DNA of 64,000 nt from Adiantum capillus-veneris (Eukaryota > Streptophyta > Polypodiopsida > Polypodiales > Pteridaceae), in the NCBI GenBank assembly GCA_014529385.2, contig CM043956.1:92712221-92776220 (forward strand), written 5' to 3'. Each line of letters opens with the position of its first letter. Position 1 is the first letter of the stretch. The notes under the pieces are model-generated. The model had not been told where the DNA came from and did no database searches. It saw only the letters and a program-made list of their open reading frames with translations. Positions 1-10,135 of this stretch are shown here, in pieces. Both the position numbers and the translations under genes were made by a program.

Positions 1-178
1 GCTGTCTTGGCTGAAAACTGAAAACGGCAGGCTGATCTACTGAAATCTGGAAACGCCAGGCTGATCTGGATGTAGATGGAAACACGCGAGGTTCTACAAC
101 CGGGTGGGAGCAGGTTCTCGTGAGGCTAAGGGATGAAATCTGAAAACGCTGGTTTGCTGGTGTAAAAACGTTGGTCTT
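1..178 (-). repeat. Array LTR A, left part, cut by the window edge and by the gypsy insertion
   Basis: This stretch matches the distal half of the array LTRs near 13860-14000, 22800-22990 and 24690-24870 (gctgaaaactgaaaacg, ctgatctactgaaatctgg, ggtttgctggtgtaaaaacg). It is cut at 178 by the chromodomain retrotransposon and resumes at 6641 with the continuation seen in uninterrupted copies (tcttcttgagaaacgc). The array therefore begins left of the window. Confidence 0.8.
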
Positions 179-562
179 TGAAACGAACGAGGAGATAGGA
201 TCTCCCGGCCACACAGACCGCCTACAGTTGCGCATCGGACGAACCACCCGACCATAGCCACCATCCGGCAGCTCCCCCGTGGTGGGGCCAGCGTCCGAGG
301 ACGTAGGCGTGCACCTGTAAGACCGGGCGTCCCATACCACCCGGTCTCACCTCCTCGAGGTGACCTCGTGCACTCCTAGCCTCCGGGCTAACCACTGGCA
401 CTCTGCCAGCGGGGGTCGATAACTGCAAATGAGGCCTCGGTCTCCCTTTTATAATAATGGCCGGCCACACTGGCCGGGTTCACACTACGTCCGTCCGGAC
501 AATGGACGCCCATCCCGACAGCATCTGGGCTAGATCCCCTCTCCTGTGAGCGGAACATAACA
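179..562 (-). repeat. 3' LTR of the chromovirus
   Basis: It begins TGAAACGAACGAGGAG and ends GGAACATAACA on the plus strand, and matches 6258-6640 with scattered substitutions. A polypurine tract directly adjoins its inner edge at 563, which marks it as the 3' LTR of a minus-strand element. Confidence 0.93.
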
Positions 563-576
563 TACTTCCCCCCTTA
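563..576 (-). other. Polypurine tract of the chromovirus
   Basis: On the minus strand this reads TTAAGGGGGGAAGTA and abuts the TGTTATG start of the 3' LTR, the expected site for priming plus-strand DNA synthesis. Confidence 0.85.
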
Positions 577-1403
577 AGAACCATTGATGTCCTCATCAAT
601 GAAGTGGGGATACTGAGCTTTCAAAGCTCTAACAAGTTCCCAAGTAGCAAACCTTTCAGATTGACCCTTCCATTTGATTAAGTACTCGTCATAAGCCTTT
701 TGGCGCGAATGACGGGTACAATGATCCAAAACTGCTTCTGGTTCTCGAGGTATATACTCAGTTTGCATATCTTGCCATACATTTTCCTCGATAGGTACGA
801 CAACATCAACTTCGCCCAATTTCACTCTAAGGCGGTTGACATGAAACACTGGATGTACAGTAAGATCCGAAGGAAGAGCCAGTTTGTAGGCAACCTGGCC
901 AATTTTCTTTGTGATCAAGAACGGACCACAATATCTAGCTGAAAGCTTATAATGCTTTCCTGTTCGCATAGTCTTGGAATCCTTGGGTATCTAAGCCATT
1001 GTCCCACATCTAGAGTCCTTGGAGATCTCTTTTGATTAGCATAAGTAGTGACTCGATCACGAGCCGTTCTTATGCTATCCTTGGCCAATTCGAGCATGTC
1101 CTGCATGTCATACAGGAAATCACGAGCTTGGCGGTCCTTGACTTTCTCTAAGCCAATAGCAATCGGGGATTTAGGCTCAAATGCATACATCAACATGAAC
1201 GGGCTAAATCCAGTAGCAGAATGCTTGCTACTATTATAGGCAAACTCTAACTGTGGAAGATACCTTTCCCAATCAGACTGCCTGTGAGAGACATAGGCTC
1301 TCAACATGTCCTCTAACGTGTGATTCATCCTCTCAGTTTGTCCGTTGAACTCTGGATGGTCAGAAGACGACATACTCAACTTCGTCTGAAGATGAGCAAA
1401 CAC
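574..1403 (-). pseudogene. Chromovirus integrase C-terminal half plus chromodomain
   Basis: The upstream piece (1403 to about 1000) carries the distal integrase core with HPEFNGQTERMNHTLEDML, including the catalytic Glu region, then YLPQLEFAYNSSKHSATG. A frameshift near 1000 moves the reading into 969-574. That piece has the SH3-like GPF/Y segment (RYCGPFLITKKIGQVAYKL, then HPVFHVNRLR) and a terminal chromodomain of about 55 residues with EYLIKWKGQ and TWELVRAL. In this family integrase joins the cDNA to the genome, and the chromodomain is known to bias insertion towards particular chromatin. The aromatic and WKG positions of the chromodomain are visible. The frame ends at 574, overlapping the polypurine tract. 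Confidence 0.88.
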
Positions 1404-1454
1404 ATCTCGCCAAAATCGGCCAGTGAACTTAGTATCTCGATCACTGACGATATC

Positions 1455-2701
1455 CTATGGGAGACCATACAGCTTATAAAGCTGATCAACAAATAAAACC
1501 GCCAACTCATGGCTTTTTACTGTCGACTTCGTTGGTATAAACTTCGCCACTTTTGTGAGTCTATCGACCACAACCCAAATAGTATCATTGCCCCGACTAG
1601 TATTAGGCAAACCAATGATGAAGTCCATGGAAATACTCTGCCACTTGGCATTTGGGATTTCCAATGGGTGTAGCAGGCTAGCTTTCCTAAGGCGCTCTGC
1701 CTTATTGACCTGACACTGAGCGCATCTCTTCACATATCTCTCTATGTAAGAGCGCATTCTTGGCCAATAGAAATATCGCTTGACCAAAGCCAAAGTTCTC
1801 TGGATGCCTGGGTGCCCAGCACTAGGAACATCGTGGCATTCGCACAAAATCCTTTGTCGAATCTCATCGATTTCCGGCACGCAGAATTTACCATTTCTAA
1901 ACAATAGTCCACCTCTAATGAAATATTGTCGCTGTCTCGTCTCTCCAGCACGACTCACTTGGGTCTCTGGACCACCCAAGCCTATATGCGAGTCATGCCC
2001 CACTTCGACCTCGTTCCATATCTTGCCAAAATGGCCATCGGAACGACATAGCCCTCGGAGAGAGAGATAGAAATCCGTCGAGATTTCAGCCATAGACAAG
2101 GCATTGACCTCAGGAATCCTGCTGAGCGCATCGGCAACTCGATTGCTAGATCCTTTTCTATAGCGGATCTCAAAGTCAAACTCTTGCATAAGCTCAACCC
2201 ATCTAGCCTTCCGGCCTCTGAGATCACCCTGATCACAGATATAGCGCAAGGAATGATGATCTGTCCATGCAACAAACTTAGAGCCATACAAGTAGTGCCG
2301 CCATTTCCTCAGGGCGTGGACTACAGCATAAAGCTCCTTTTCATACGTTGGATAACGCATTTCAGCGTCAGAAAGCTTCTACTTTCAAACGCGACAGGAC
2401 GTCCATCTTGGTATAATGCCGCACCAATAGCATAATCACTAGCATCCGTTTCAACCACAAACGGTTTGCTAGGATCCACAATGTGTAATATTGGTGCAGT
2501 AGTCTTCAGTGTCCGAAAGCTCTTGTTGAGACGCTCATTCCAGACAACAGGGGGATTACCTTTACGACGAGGGCCCGAAGTCTTCGGCCCTTTCACCCCT
2601 CCTTTTAAAAGTTGCGGAAGCGGAGCAGCAACTTTAGAGTAATCCTTGATAAACTTGCGAAAGAATCCAGTAAAGCCTAAAAAGGACTTTACTTGGCGCA
2701 C
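1455..2701 (-). pseudogene. Chromovirus RNase H and integrase N-terminal/core region
   Basis: The 2701-2321 piece holds the end of the RT thumb (SFLGFTGFFRKFIKDYS) and the RNase H start (VVETDASDYAIGAALYQDG). A frameshift near 2365 moves reading into 2360-1455. That piece has RNase H YEKELYAVVHALRKWRHYL and TDHHSLRYI. It then has the integrase H2C2 zinc finger (H..AGHPG with C..C in RCAQCQVNKA) and the start of the catalytic core (SMDFIIGLP, WVVVDRLTKVAKFIPT). A TAG stop at 1455 breaks the integrase core in frame; the core continues at 1403. These enzymes degrade the RNA template and integrate the cDNA. Confidence 0.9.
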
Positions 2702-2856
2702 ATTCTTTAGAATGGGTCAATTTCGCACTTTATCCATTCCATCGCGAGTAATGATGTGACCCAAGTACAGAAGCTCTTTCTTAAAGAATTCACACTTAGA
2801 AGCCTTAGCGTAAAGCTTCTCAGTTCTCGGTACTTCGAGAATAGTACCTATATGCA

Positions 2857-3459
2857 CTAGGTGCTCAGACAACTTCGGCTGTAGATCAAGATATCATCAA
2901 GAAATACAACAACGAAGTTGCCTAAAAATGGTCTCAGCAGATCATTCATCATCTGCTGAAAGGTAGCTGGAGCATTGGTCAAACCAAAAGGCAAGACCAA
3001 AAACTCGTAGTGACCATAACGCGTATGGAAGCTTGTCTTAGGAACATCTTTGAGTTTGATCCGTATTTGATGATAGCCTGATCGTAGGTCTATCTTCGTA
3101 AAATACAATGCTGCATGGAGCCGATCTATCAGATCGTCCATGCGCGGGAGCGGATACTTGTTCTTGACAGTGAGTTTATTTAACCCCTTGTAATCCACGC
3201 AGAAGCGCATAGTGTTATCCTTCTTTCGAGAAAGTAGCACTAGCGCTACCCACGGGGATTTGCTAGGCCGAACAAAATCCCTGTCGAGATAATCCTTCAG
3301 CTGTCGCTGAATCTCGTCCTCCTCGGTTTTACTAAACCGATAGGGTTGCTTTGAGAAGGGCTGACTACCAGCCACCAACTCAATGCCATGATCTACTCCT
3401 CTCGAAGGCGGCAAGCGAGGAGGTAGATCATCAGGAAAAACATCCTTGAAATCAGTCAT
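2857..3459 (-). pseudogene. Chromovirus reverse transcriptase, finger and palm
   Basis: The 200-residue open stretch has the canonical Ty3/gypsy RT blocks in order: [72 protein letters not shown], and the catalytic FLDD box in [12 protein letters not shown]. The frame is lost just after FLDD near 2860, and the thumb reappears in another frame from 2701. Upstream it overlaps the end of the protease-bearing frame, so a shift separates gag-protease from RT. Whether that shift was programmed or is decay cannot be told from one copy. Family function: copying element RNA into DNA. Confidence 0.92.
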
Positions 3460-4274
3460 GATTTCTCGGATAAGGTTGGATTCGTCGGAATCCCAAGTTC
3501 AACAGAAGAACATGAAACATTTTTACGAAATTCAGTGACAAAAGTACCAAGCACTAATGAATCAAACCAAGCAGATGGTACACATTGATAAAAGTCAACA
3601 TCAGAAGACTTTATTTCTTTATACATTTCCAAAGCAGTAACAACTGGTATTGCAAAACCATTATTTATAGACTTCTGATTACAAAGCGACACAGATACAT
3701 AAGGCATGTTCTGCTTAACAAAAACAAGAGAGTGATGTACATAGTCTATATACAATGAGTCTTGTTTATCATAAAACCATGGAATTCCTAAAATAACATC
3801 TGCTCTGTCCAGGCGCATGATGTGGAAATCCAGGTTCTCTTTGTAATCAGCCAGCTCGAGCGACAAGTCTGGAACCATCCGATTCCATACATCCGTATTT
3901 ATGCCACGAGCCATCTTCACGCGATACTCATGGTCACTGTCCTGCGTCCGCAAGTTCAGTTTCTGCACCAATTTTGCATCGACAAAATTGTGTGAGCTTC
4001 CATTATCAAGGAGTATGGTCACGTCGTGACCATTGATCTTCCTGGGGAAACGGAGAAGATCGTGCTTACCAAACACTTTGGTGCTAAAAGTACAATTTGT
4101 GCATGAACTGTGCGCTAAATGATGGATTTCAACTTGAACAACATCAGAGTTACCTGAGATCTCGTGAATCTGAACCGAAGGACGGCCTTGCGGTTTCTGC
4201 GTCTTCTTCTTCTTAGGGCAATCCTTGATTTGGTGACCCGTCTGGCCACATCCGAAGCAAGCCCCCTTCTTCAC
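3456..4274 (-). pseudogene. Chromovirus gag zinc knuckle and protease
   Basis: The frame opens with a CCHC knuckle, CFGCGQTGHQIKDCP, of the nucleic-acid-binding gag C-terminus. A retropepsin domain follows with the active-site region VTILLDNGSSHNFVDAKL and the later flap-to-C-terminal motif ADVILGIPWFY. The catalytic loop reads D-N-G instead of D-S/T-G. I see Asp and Gly kept but cannot say whether it is active. The same frame continues upstream through a TGA near 4345 and a TAG near 4517 into the 4724-4515 gag piece. Confidence 0.85.
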
Positions 4275-4514
4275 TGGATCAACTGAAGCGTTTCTGGCTT
4301 TCTTCTTTTCTTGAGAAGATCTCGGCGGTGATTTGGACTTATGCTGGAATCAGGGTCGCTTCCTCGAAGCACCCTCACCGGATTGATGGTCTGTAGTTCT
4401 TTTCTTCTCATAATTCGCTCCATTGATCAAAGGGAACGTCCTGGCCTTTGCCACTGCATCCTCGACGTCAGTCGGGGCTTTATCTTTAATAAAGGCCCAA
4501 CGGTAGTCCTCATG

Positions 4515-5227
4515 CTATCCCAGCAGATACATGTGCACGGCGTGCGTAGAATCCACCTTGCAGAAGGTGAGTGCCTCTTTGAAAGCTGTCGTATATTTAT
4601 CAAAAGACAGAGTTTTCATCGAAAGACTCTGCAGTTTGGCGTAAGCTTTCAAAGGGTCCATTTTAGCGAAATCCTTCTTGAATTTCACGCAAAAATCAGC
4701 CCACGTCGTAGGCTTTTTTGACATATCACGCCACCAGGTAAGCGCCTTACTGTGCAGATAAAGAGGAATCGTCTGAATCTCCGTTCATCATGCTCCCCAT
4801 GGAGATCAAAGTATGTGGTCCACTGGTGCAGCCAGTTATTTACAGCCAATTCCGTACACTCCTTCTCTTCACCTAAGAAATTTGTAGTCTTATACGGAAT
4901 TGTGGCAGTCGGACCACTTTGTGAACGCCCAAAAGCAGCAATCTGCGTCCGCAAATGCTGGAGATGGGTTTCGCCCTCAGAAATACGCACAGTCATCGAC
5001 TGAGCCATATTTTCGAGAGTAGAAAGTCGGGAACTGAACCCCTGTACGACCCCTTCGAGAGAGGCCAAGCGAAGGTTCGTATGAACATTCGCGTTTTCTA
5101 GAGCGGTAACACGTTGGTCGAAGCTCTGGAAAGTGCTTGTAATCCATGTGTAGAAAGCATGCGTGAATGGAATTTGAATGGTACCTGGCGCGTCGTTACG
5201 CTGCGCATCCGAGCTGGAGGAATCCAT
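4515..5227 (-). pseudogene. Chromovirus gag, matrix/capsid part
   Basis: The start at 5227 (MDSSSSDAQRND) is the first in-frame Met after a long leader. The protein then shows a coiled-coil-like heptad segment (SFDQRVTALENANVHTNLRL, LASLEGVVQGF) and the capsid-type block NNWLHQWTTYFD. A frameshift near 4780 moves reading from the 5227 frame to the 4724 frame (TTWADFCVKFKKDFAKMDP), which matches plant gag capsid cores. A TAG near 4517 truncates it again. Gag forms the virus-like particle. The boundary between matrix and capsid is inferred from the pattern only. Confidence 0.8.
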
Positions 5228-5830
5228 GGCGAAGTGCGTGAAAAAATTGGAAAATTCACTGGAAACCGAGCCTTTTCTGCACTTTTCGGTCGCGAAAAGT
5301 TGAAGTTGCGAAGGGCTCCACGCGTCGGCGTGAGCGCCTGAAGGTGAGCAGGTGATGGCAGGAGTGTGGGAGCGCGAGCAGGTGAGAGAGAGGAGCAGCA
5401 GAAAGAAGTAGAGAGGCCCAAAAATGAGTTTCTTTGCAAACTTTAAAGTCTTTGTAAGTGACTTTTAATAATCAGCAGGTTTCATACTCTCTTAAAAAAA
5501 ATGTTAAGTGTCCAGGCCCCCCTTTTTTTAAAAATAAGTCAAGGGCCTTAGGCCACTTAAATAATGGGCACCTTTCATAAAAAAAAGCAACGCAACCTTC
5601 CCAGCGTAAAAAGAAAGGGCCAGCGCTGAGGCTGCCGCGTGGAAGCTGCGAAGGAAAGAGGGAGTGTGTGGCTGGCCGTGGCCAGCATGCGCAAGGAGCG
5701 CCAGGTAGGAGCCAGCCTTGCAAGGAAATTCCATGCCAGCAACACCTTCCCCTGCAAAAAAAAAACCTACGCTACAAGAGAAGGGTACCCACAGAGAAAG
5801 CCCTGTAGAAAGCCGTGCTACAGAGAGAGG

Positions 5831-5900
<70 letters not shown>

Positions 5901-6245
5901 TCGCACAGTGAGAGTTACAGAGAGAGGAATTAACAGAGAGAGGCAAAAGTATACCATATGCTGAAATTTAATCCAGAACAGCAAATTAATGAGTAATATA
6001 CTGATTTTCATCGAAAAACCAGTAAAATCAATTAGTAATACTGTGATTTTCCGCATTTCCACCTGCTAGGTTGCTGAATTTTATAAAAAATCAGCGAGCA
6101 ACGCATTAAATTTCACCTGCACACAAGCTTATGAGAAGAAAATAATCAATTAAACAATTAATTCATCAAAAATGACATAAAACAGCGATTATCCGACTCG
6201 AACCAGTCTGTAAGTGTGCACTCGGTCCTTCGTGCAGCCAAGCCG
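5228..6245 (-). other. Chromovirus 5' leader with CT microsatellite
   Basis: About 1 kb lies between the primer site and gag. I see no coding signal; its reading frames are low-complexity. It holds an uninterrupted CT repeat at 5832-5895 followed at once by the small inverted repeat CTGTGCTTCGCACAG (5895-5909), which can form a short hairpin. Confidence 0.75.
5832..5895. repeat. (CT)n microsatellite, about 32 units
   Basis: A perfect dinucleotide tract inside the leader of the chromovirus. Confidence 0.97.
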
Positions 6246-6257
6246 GCTTTGATACCA
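6246..6257 (-). other. Primer-binding site of the chromovirus, tRNA-iMet type
   Basis: On the minus strand the 5' LTR end (…TTCA) is followed directly by TGGTATCAAAGC. This differs by one base from TGGTATCAGAGC, the plant initiator tRNA-Met complement. Confidence 0.88.
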
Positions 6258-6640
6258 TGAAATGAACGAGGAGATAGGATCTCCCGGCCACACAGACCGC
6301 CTACAGATGCGCATCGGACGAACCACCCGACCATAGCCACCATCCGGCAGCTCCCCCGTGCTGGGCCAGCGTTCGAGGACGTAGGCGTGCACCTGTAAGA
6401 CCCGGTGTCCGATACCACCGGGCCTCACCTCCTCGAGGTGACCTTGCGCACTCCTAGCCTCCGGGCTAACCATTGGCACTCTGCCAGTGGGGGTCGATAA
6501 CTGCAAATGAGGCCTCGGTCTCCCTTTTATAATAATGGCCGGCCACACTGGCCGGGTTCACACTACGTTCGCCTAGACACTGGACGCTCATCCCGACGGC
6601 ATCTGGGCTAGATCCCCTCTCCTGTGAGCGGGACATAACA
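6258..6640 (-). repeat. 5' LTR of the chromovirus
   Basis: This is the partner of 179-562, starting TGAAATGAACGAGG and ending GGACATAACA on the plus strand. The right flank ATCTTCTTCTTGAG is the continuation of array LTR A. Confidence 0.93.
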
Positions 6641-7037
6641 ATCTTCTTCTTGAGAAACGCTAGGGCTCCTGCTGAGGTGCTGCCTATTTGCTCAGGTGCG
6701 TGCCTCCTTCTGTCCCTGGCTCTTCTGCCTCTACTGAGTGCCCAATGGGTTTCATTTACAGGAATTATATGCTAGGTAGGGCAAGCTTCTCAACAAAGTT
6801 ACAAAAAGAACTCCAAAAGTCTCTTTTAATAAAATGACTTATAAGAGGTGTTCACGCAGTAAAATGTTTGTATGATGAAATGATTGTTCTTGTGCAAGGG
6901 TATGCAAGTGTGACTGGCTTGGGCATGCACTTCCTGCTAGAGGCTCACAAAGTGCCAGGCTCACTCCTAAGCTAAGACTCATGCTAGACTATGGCAGAAG
7001 TGTGTCCACGTGGCTCAACTGAAGTGCGCACGTGACA
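6641..7037 (-). repeat. Array LTR A, right part
   Basis: It resumes the LTR interrupted at 178 and runs to the LTR edge GCGCACGTGACA. It matches 13999-14396 almost throughout, including ctgagtgcccaatgggtttc and gatgaaatgattgttcttg. The polypurine tract of interior 1 begins at 7038, so this LTR serves as the 3' LTR of the first unit. Confidence 0.85.
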
Positions 7038-7406
7038 TCCCTCCCTATTAAGAGTGAGGCACATCTGTCGAACTTCTATTTGTACATCTGATGCTGCTTG
7101 ATGAATGCTTCTGAAGTCGTGGATGCACAAACCAATGCGGATTCCTCCGGAACCAAGGATTGATGGTACTACGGGTGCTATGGGTGTTGTTGGCGATGCA
7201 AACACCGTTTAAGGGTCACTGTCCAGCCTTACTACGATTGGCGAATATCAGCTTGAGCTCTATACCAGATAGTGCTGACTCTGCCTGCTGTAGGAAGAGT
7301 TGTTCCCCGAACACTGACTGTAGTGAAAACATTACCGGTGCTGATGGATTGAGGTTTGGTTCCGGAGTCCTTTCCAAAGGTTCAATGAGATGGAAATGGA
7401 TGCACG

Positions 7407-7574
7407 CTACATGCAAATGCGAATGCAGAAGAGGTTAGGGATCTTGTCTCCAACTCCTTCCATATCCGCATACAAGGCTAGGAGATCTTGAGTACCAAGA
7501 TCTGGGTTTTCGTGTATCCAAAGTCGATCTTGCTTCAAAGACATGGCAATGAAGATGGGAACTGGCAAGTCCAT
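7407..7574 (-). CDS. Short gag-start-like ORF of the array element, 55 aa
   Basis: The peptide begins MDLPVPIFIAMSLKQDRLWI and ends IRICM before a TAG. It is the first ATG frame of useful length after the primer site, the normal place for gag. In unit 2 the same frame has a TAG at the Trp codon, and in unit 3 the LINE is inserted at this point. It may be a relic of gag kept for RNA packaging, or not translated at all. I do not recognise a domain in it. Confidence 0.4.
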   Translation of the reverse strand: MDLPVPIFIAMSLKQDRLWIHENPDLGTQDLLALYADMEGVGDKIPNLFCIRICM

Positions 7575-7729
7575 GGTTGGGACTCAGATTCTTCAGGAAA
7601 AAAAGTTGAGAGAGGTTCTTTGGGTTCTTGGGCACTTGATGGTTCTTCTTGGGTTCTAGGGGTTCTTGGTTCTTGGTGGTTCTTCTTTAGGTTCTTCCCT
7701 TGAGTTTGGGAAGCTGAAGCACGCACAAA

Positions 7730-7741
7730 GCTCTGATACCA
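7730..7741 (-). other. Primer-binding site of array unit 1
   Basis: Plus strand gctctgatacca, minus TGGTATCAGAGC: a 12-base perfect match to the plant tRNA-iMet complement, one base from the LTR edge at 7743. The same site recurs at 13033-13044 (perfect) and 21958-21969 (one mismatch). Confidence 0.9.
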
Positions 7742-8366
7742 ATGTCAGGTGCAGCGGAAGAGAATAAGGATTTGCTCGGATCTAGTACTCCGCGCACAAA
7801 CACAAGGGACACTTTACTTCACTTGAAAGAACTGAACTGAACTGAAAGAAAGAGAGACGAGAGAGAGAAAAGAGACGACACATGGATGTCGGGTCCCAAT
7901 CCTCAAGGGCCCCCTTGCTCTGTTGCCAGAGCAAGTACTTTCTCTATTCTTGCGGAGACTGAACTGATGCTACTGGTGTTGGGAACTACTGGGTACTGAG
8001 AAACTGAGAGGTTTTATGTCGAAGATGGGGAGGTCGACGACAAGGTCTATGTCGAAGATGAGGTACTAAGGGTCTTTGTCGACGACGATGAAGTCGACGG
8101 TACGATGTCGAAGATGGTGAAGTCGACGACGGATCTGTGTTGGAGACGGGGAAGTCGACGACGGTTCTGTGTCGAAGACGGCGATATCGATGATTGGGTC
8201 TCTGTCGAAGAGGACAATGTCGACGAGGGGTACTGTTGGTCTACGTCAACGACGATGATGTCGACGATGGTGACTGTGACAATGAGAACAATGATGTCGT
8301 CGTCAAGTCCGGGACTGCGATAAGGATGATGAAGGTGTGTTGCTAAATTGGCTTTATCTAACATAA

Positions 8367-8484
8367 AAATTATTCTAAATGAATTATTGGATTTATAAGT
8401 GAGAGGGTTTTCTCGCTTGGAACACCAAGAAAATAATTCTAAATGAATTATTGGAATTTTAAGTGAGAGGGTTTTTCTCACTGG
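8367..8484 (+). repeat. Tandem duplication (~63 bp) in the solo LTR
   Basis: Two copies of ttctaaatgaattattgga followed by aagtgagagggtttt lie next to each other with a few differences. Confidence 0.8.
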
Positions 8485-8504
8485 AGACATCCGAGTACAG
8501 AGTA

Positions 8505-8790
8505 TTCCTAGTGCGTCATTCAAAGTAATGATGGGAGCACTATGAACGGGAATATCTGTAAGGCCACCAGGAACGGGTACTTCTGATGCGTCACATCGGA
8601 TGGGTGACGAGGAGCATCGGGAAGAAGTATTCGACCATTCGGGAACGGACATCTTTGATGCGTCATAGGATGGGTGACATAGAGCATCGCGAAGGAGATT
8701 GTACCGTAAGTTCGGTAGGAAAGGACTAGGTGATGGGTATTCCTGATGCGTCACGAGGTGGGTGACGGGTGCATTGGAAAGGGAATATCC
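8505..8790 (+). repeat. Imperfect direct repeats (~70-90 bp) in the solo LTR U3
   Basis: The core gatgcgtca…gatgggtgac…gagcatcg-gaag recurs at about 8585, 8656 and 8744, with a weaker copy near 8510. The cores lie upstream of the TATA-like site, as enhancer-type U3 repeats do. That role is inferred. Confidence 0.7.
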
Positions 8791-10121
8791 ATAGTCGGGA
8801 GGAAATTCCGAACTGTGTTAGAATTGTGCACAAGGAAAAAGCAAGCACTTGAATGAAGATGGGTTCATAGGAAACTTTGAGGAAAAACAGATGCTTTTTG
8901 AGAAAGCGGGATTGCCTTTCGGGAAAGCAGATGCTTTCTCGCGAGGAAGTTTATGTCTGCATTGCAACTGTGCATGTGATTGCATCCAGGGACGCCTGGG
9001 AAGTGCTGTGAAAGCATTGTTTTTAACTTATAAGGTTTTATTGAGTTTTTGGACAGATTCAGACCATTTTTAAAGGTGACCGACCGCCCACTTAATATGT
9101 GGGCAGCCATCTGATAAATAAGGCAACAGATCAGCCAGCGTTTTCTCTCTCTCTTTTTCTGGCACAGCATCGAAAAAAAAAAAATTTGAAAAAAAAAAAA
9201 AAAACGGCCGCAATCTCTACACGAGCAGCTATTCGTGCCCGTGGCTAGGAGCTATAAAAGCATCACATGCCCTTACTTAGGGAGGAGGACCAATCTTTGC
9301 AAGGAGGAGATGCTGCTGCAAATTTCAGCTGTAAAGAAGACGTTACAGGTGATGCCCATGGCTGCCCCAAGTGTACCAGATGTCGCCAAGACCTAGTGCG
9401 CGAGTTCCCTCGCGAAGAAGTGCCTACGGAGCGTGTTTCCATCGCGACAAGCTGCTGTTTTTCTCTGTTTTCAGCCCCTAAACGTCGTAGACGGGGCTGA
9501 TTTATGAGAAGGAACCGGAGAACACACCTCTTTTGTGTGTAGGATTGAAAGAGAGGATTTTCTATGGAGAGATCTCTTCCGGGGAATTGCTTTTCGAGAA
9601 CGGAGTTGCGTTTCGAGCGTCGAGACTTTGAAGGTAACGATTTTCATGTTATGAACTCTGAGTATTTGTTTGCAGGTGTACTTCCTTTTAGTGAGGGAGA
9701 AGGAGCAGAGGAAGGTATGAGCCTCTGCAGGAGAAAAGCGCTCTGAGGAACTAGAGCCAGATCAGCCCAGGGGTTTCGTACTCGAGTTTGGGAAGTAGGT
9801 CCACGGATCGGAGAGAGGTAGTCTCTCAAGTTGCGATCCGGAAGTTGGGATTCCTAAGTAAGGACTTCGTGTCCGGGAAAGCAGAGTTGTTTTGCGGGAA
9901 GAGGACTCTGGAAATAGAGTTCTAAAAGAGAGTTGCAGGGATGTCATGCCTTGAGTCTGGAAGGTGAGATCCAGAGGCGAGAACCTTGGTTCTCAAGGAT
10001 TTGGAATAAGGAACGGAAGTTCCTTGGAATAGGGTTTTGCCCTAGGATTCGGAAGCCGAGGCTTCCGGGAACCATCAAGTCTTATTCTAGAACTTCTCCT
10101 CAGTAATAAAGATACTATTAC

Positions 10122-10135
10122 GGGGGGGGGGGGGG
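10122..10135. repeat. Poly-G tract (14 G)
   Basis: Uninterrupted G run just downstream of the AATAAA in the solo LTR. Confidence 0.95.

Larger units (their letters stand above)
179..6640 (-). mobile_element. Ty3/gypsy chromodomain LTR retrotransposon (chromovirus), complete but decayed
   Basis: Two LTRs of about 384 bp with TG/CA ends flank a 5.7 kb interior read on the minus strand. The order is primer site, long leader, gag with zinc knuckle, protease, reverse transcriptase, RNase H, integrase, chromodomain, polypurine tract. That is the Ty3/gypsy order, and the terminal chromodomain marks a chromovirus. The flanks GTCTT and ATCTT look like a 5-bp TSD with one later substitution; the empty site is visible in sibling array repeats near 13994 and 22987. 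At least four frameshifts and three in-frame stops interrupt the frames, so it cannot encode its own enzymes. LTR similarity suggests moderate age, younger than the array it interrupts. Confidence 0.93.
7038..7742 (-). mobile_element. Array interior 1 (non-autonomous LTR element)
   Basis: This 705-bp interior lies between two array LTRs. On the minus strand it starts with a perfect primer site TGGTATCAGAGC (plus 7730-7741). It ends with a purine tract (plus tccctccctattaa, from 7038) abutting the next LTR. No gag core, protease, RT or integrase is present. A 55-codon ORF occupies 7407-7574, and a second minus frame runs towards the polypurine tract (6984-7205, shared with units 2 and 3). Replication would have to depend on enzymes from another element. 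Confidence 0.85.

Noticed and set aside
5639-6062. ORFs encoding poly Ser-Leu or Arg-Glu (also near 36149-36546 and 57011-57426)
   Set aside because: They are translations of CT/GA microsatellites.
7160-7438. A 91-92 aa plus-strand ORF (…ALLRLANISL…ENITGADGLRFGSG…) that recurs at 14522-14797 and 23324-23659
   Set aside because: It is antisense to the array element and recurs only because the repeat recurs. There are no domains, and stops differ between copies, so it is not listed as a gene.
8047-8754. A 235-aa minus-strand ORF rich in Ser, Thr and Asp, with similar ones at 13566, 22277 and 24205
   Set aside because: It reads through the GTCGAC-rich periodic repeat, where three-base periodicity keeps frames open. 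It also crosses the solo-LTR insertion edge.
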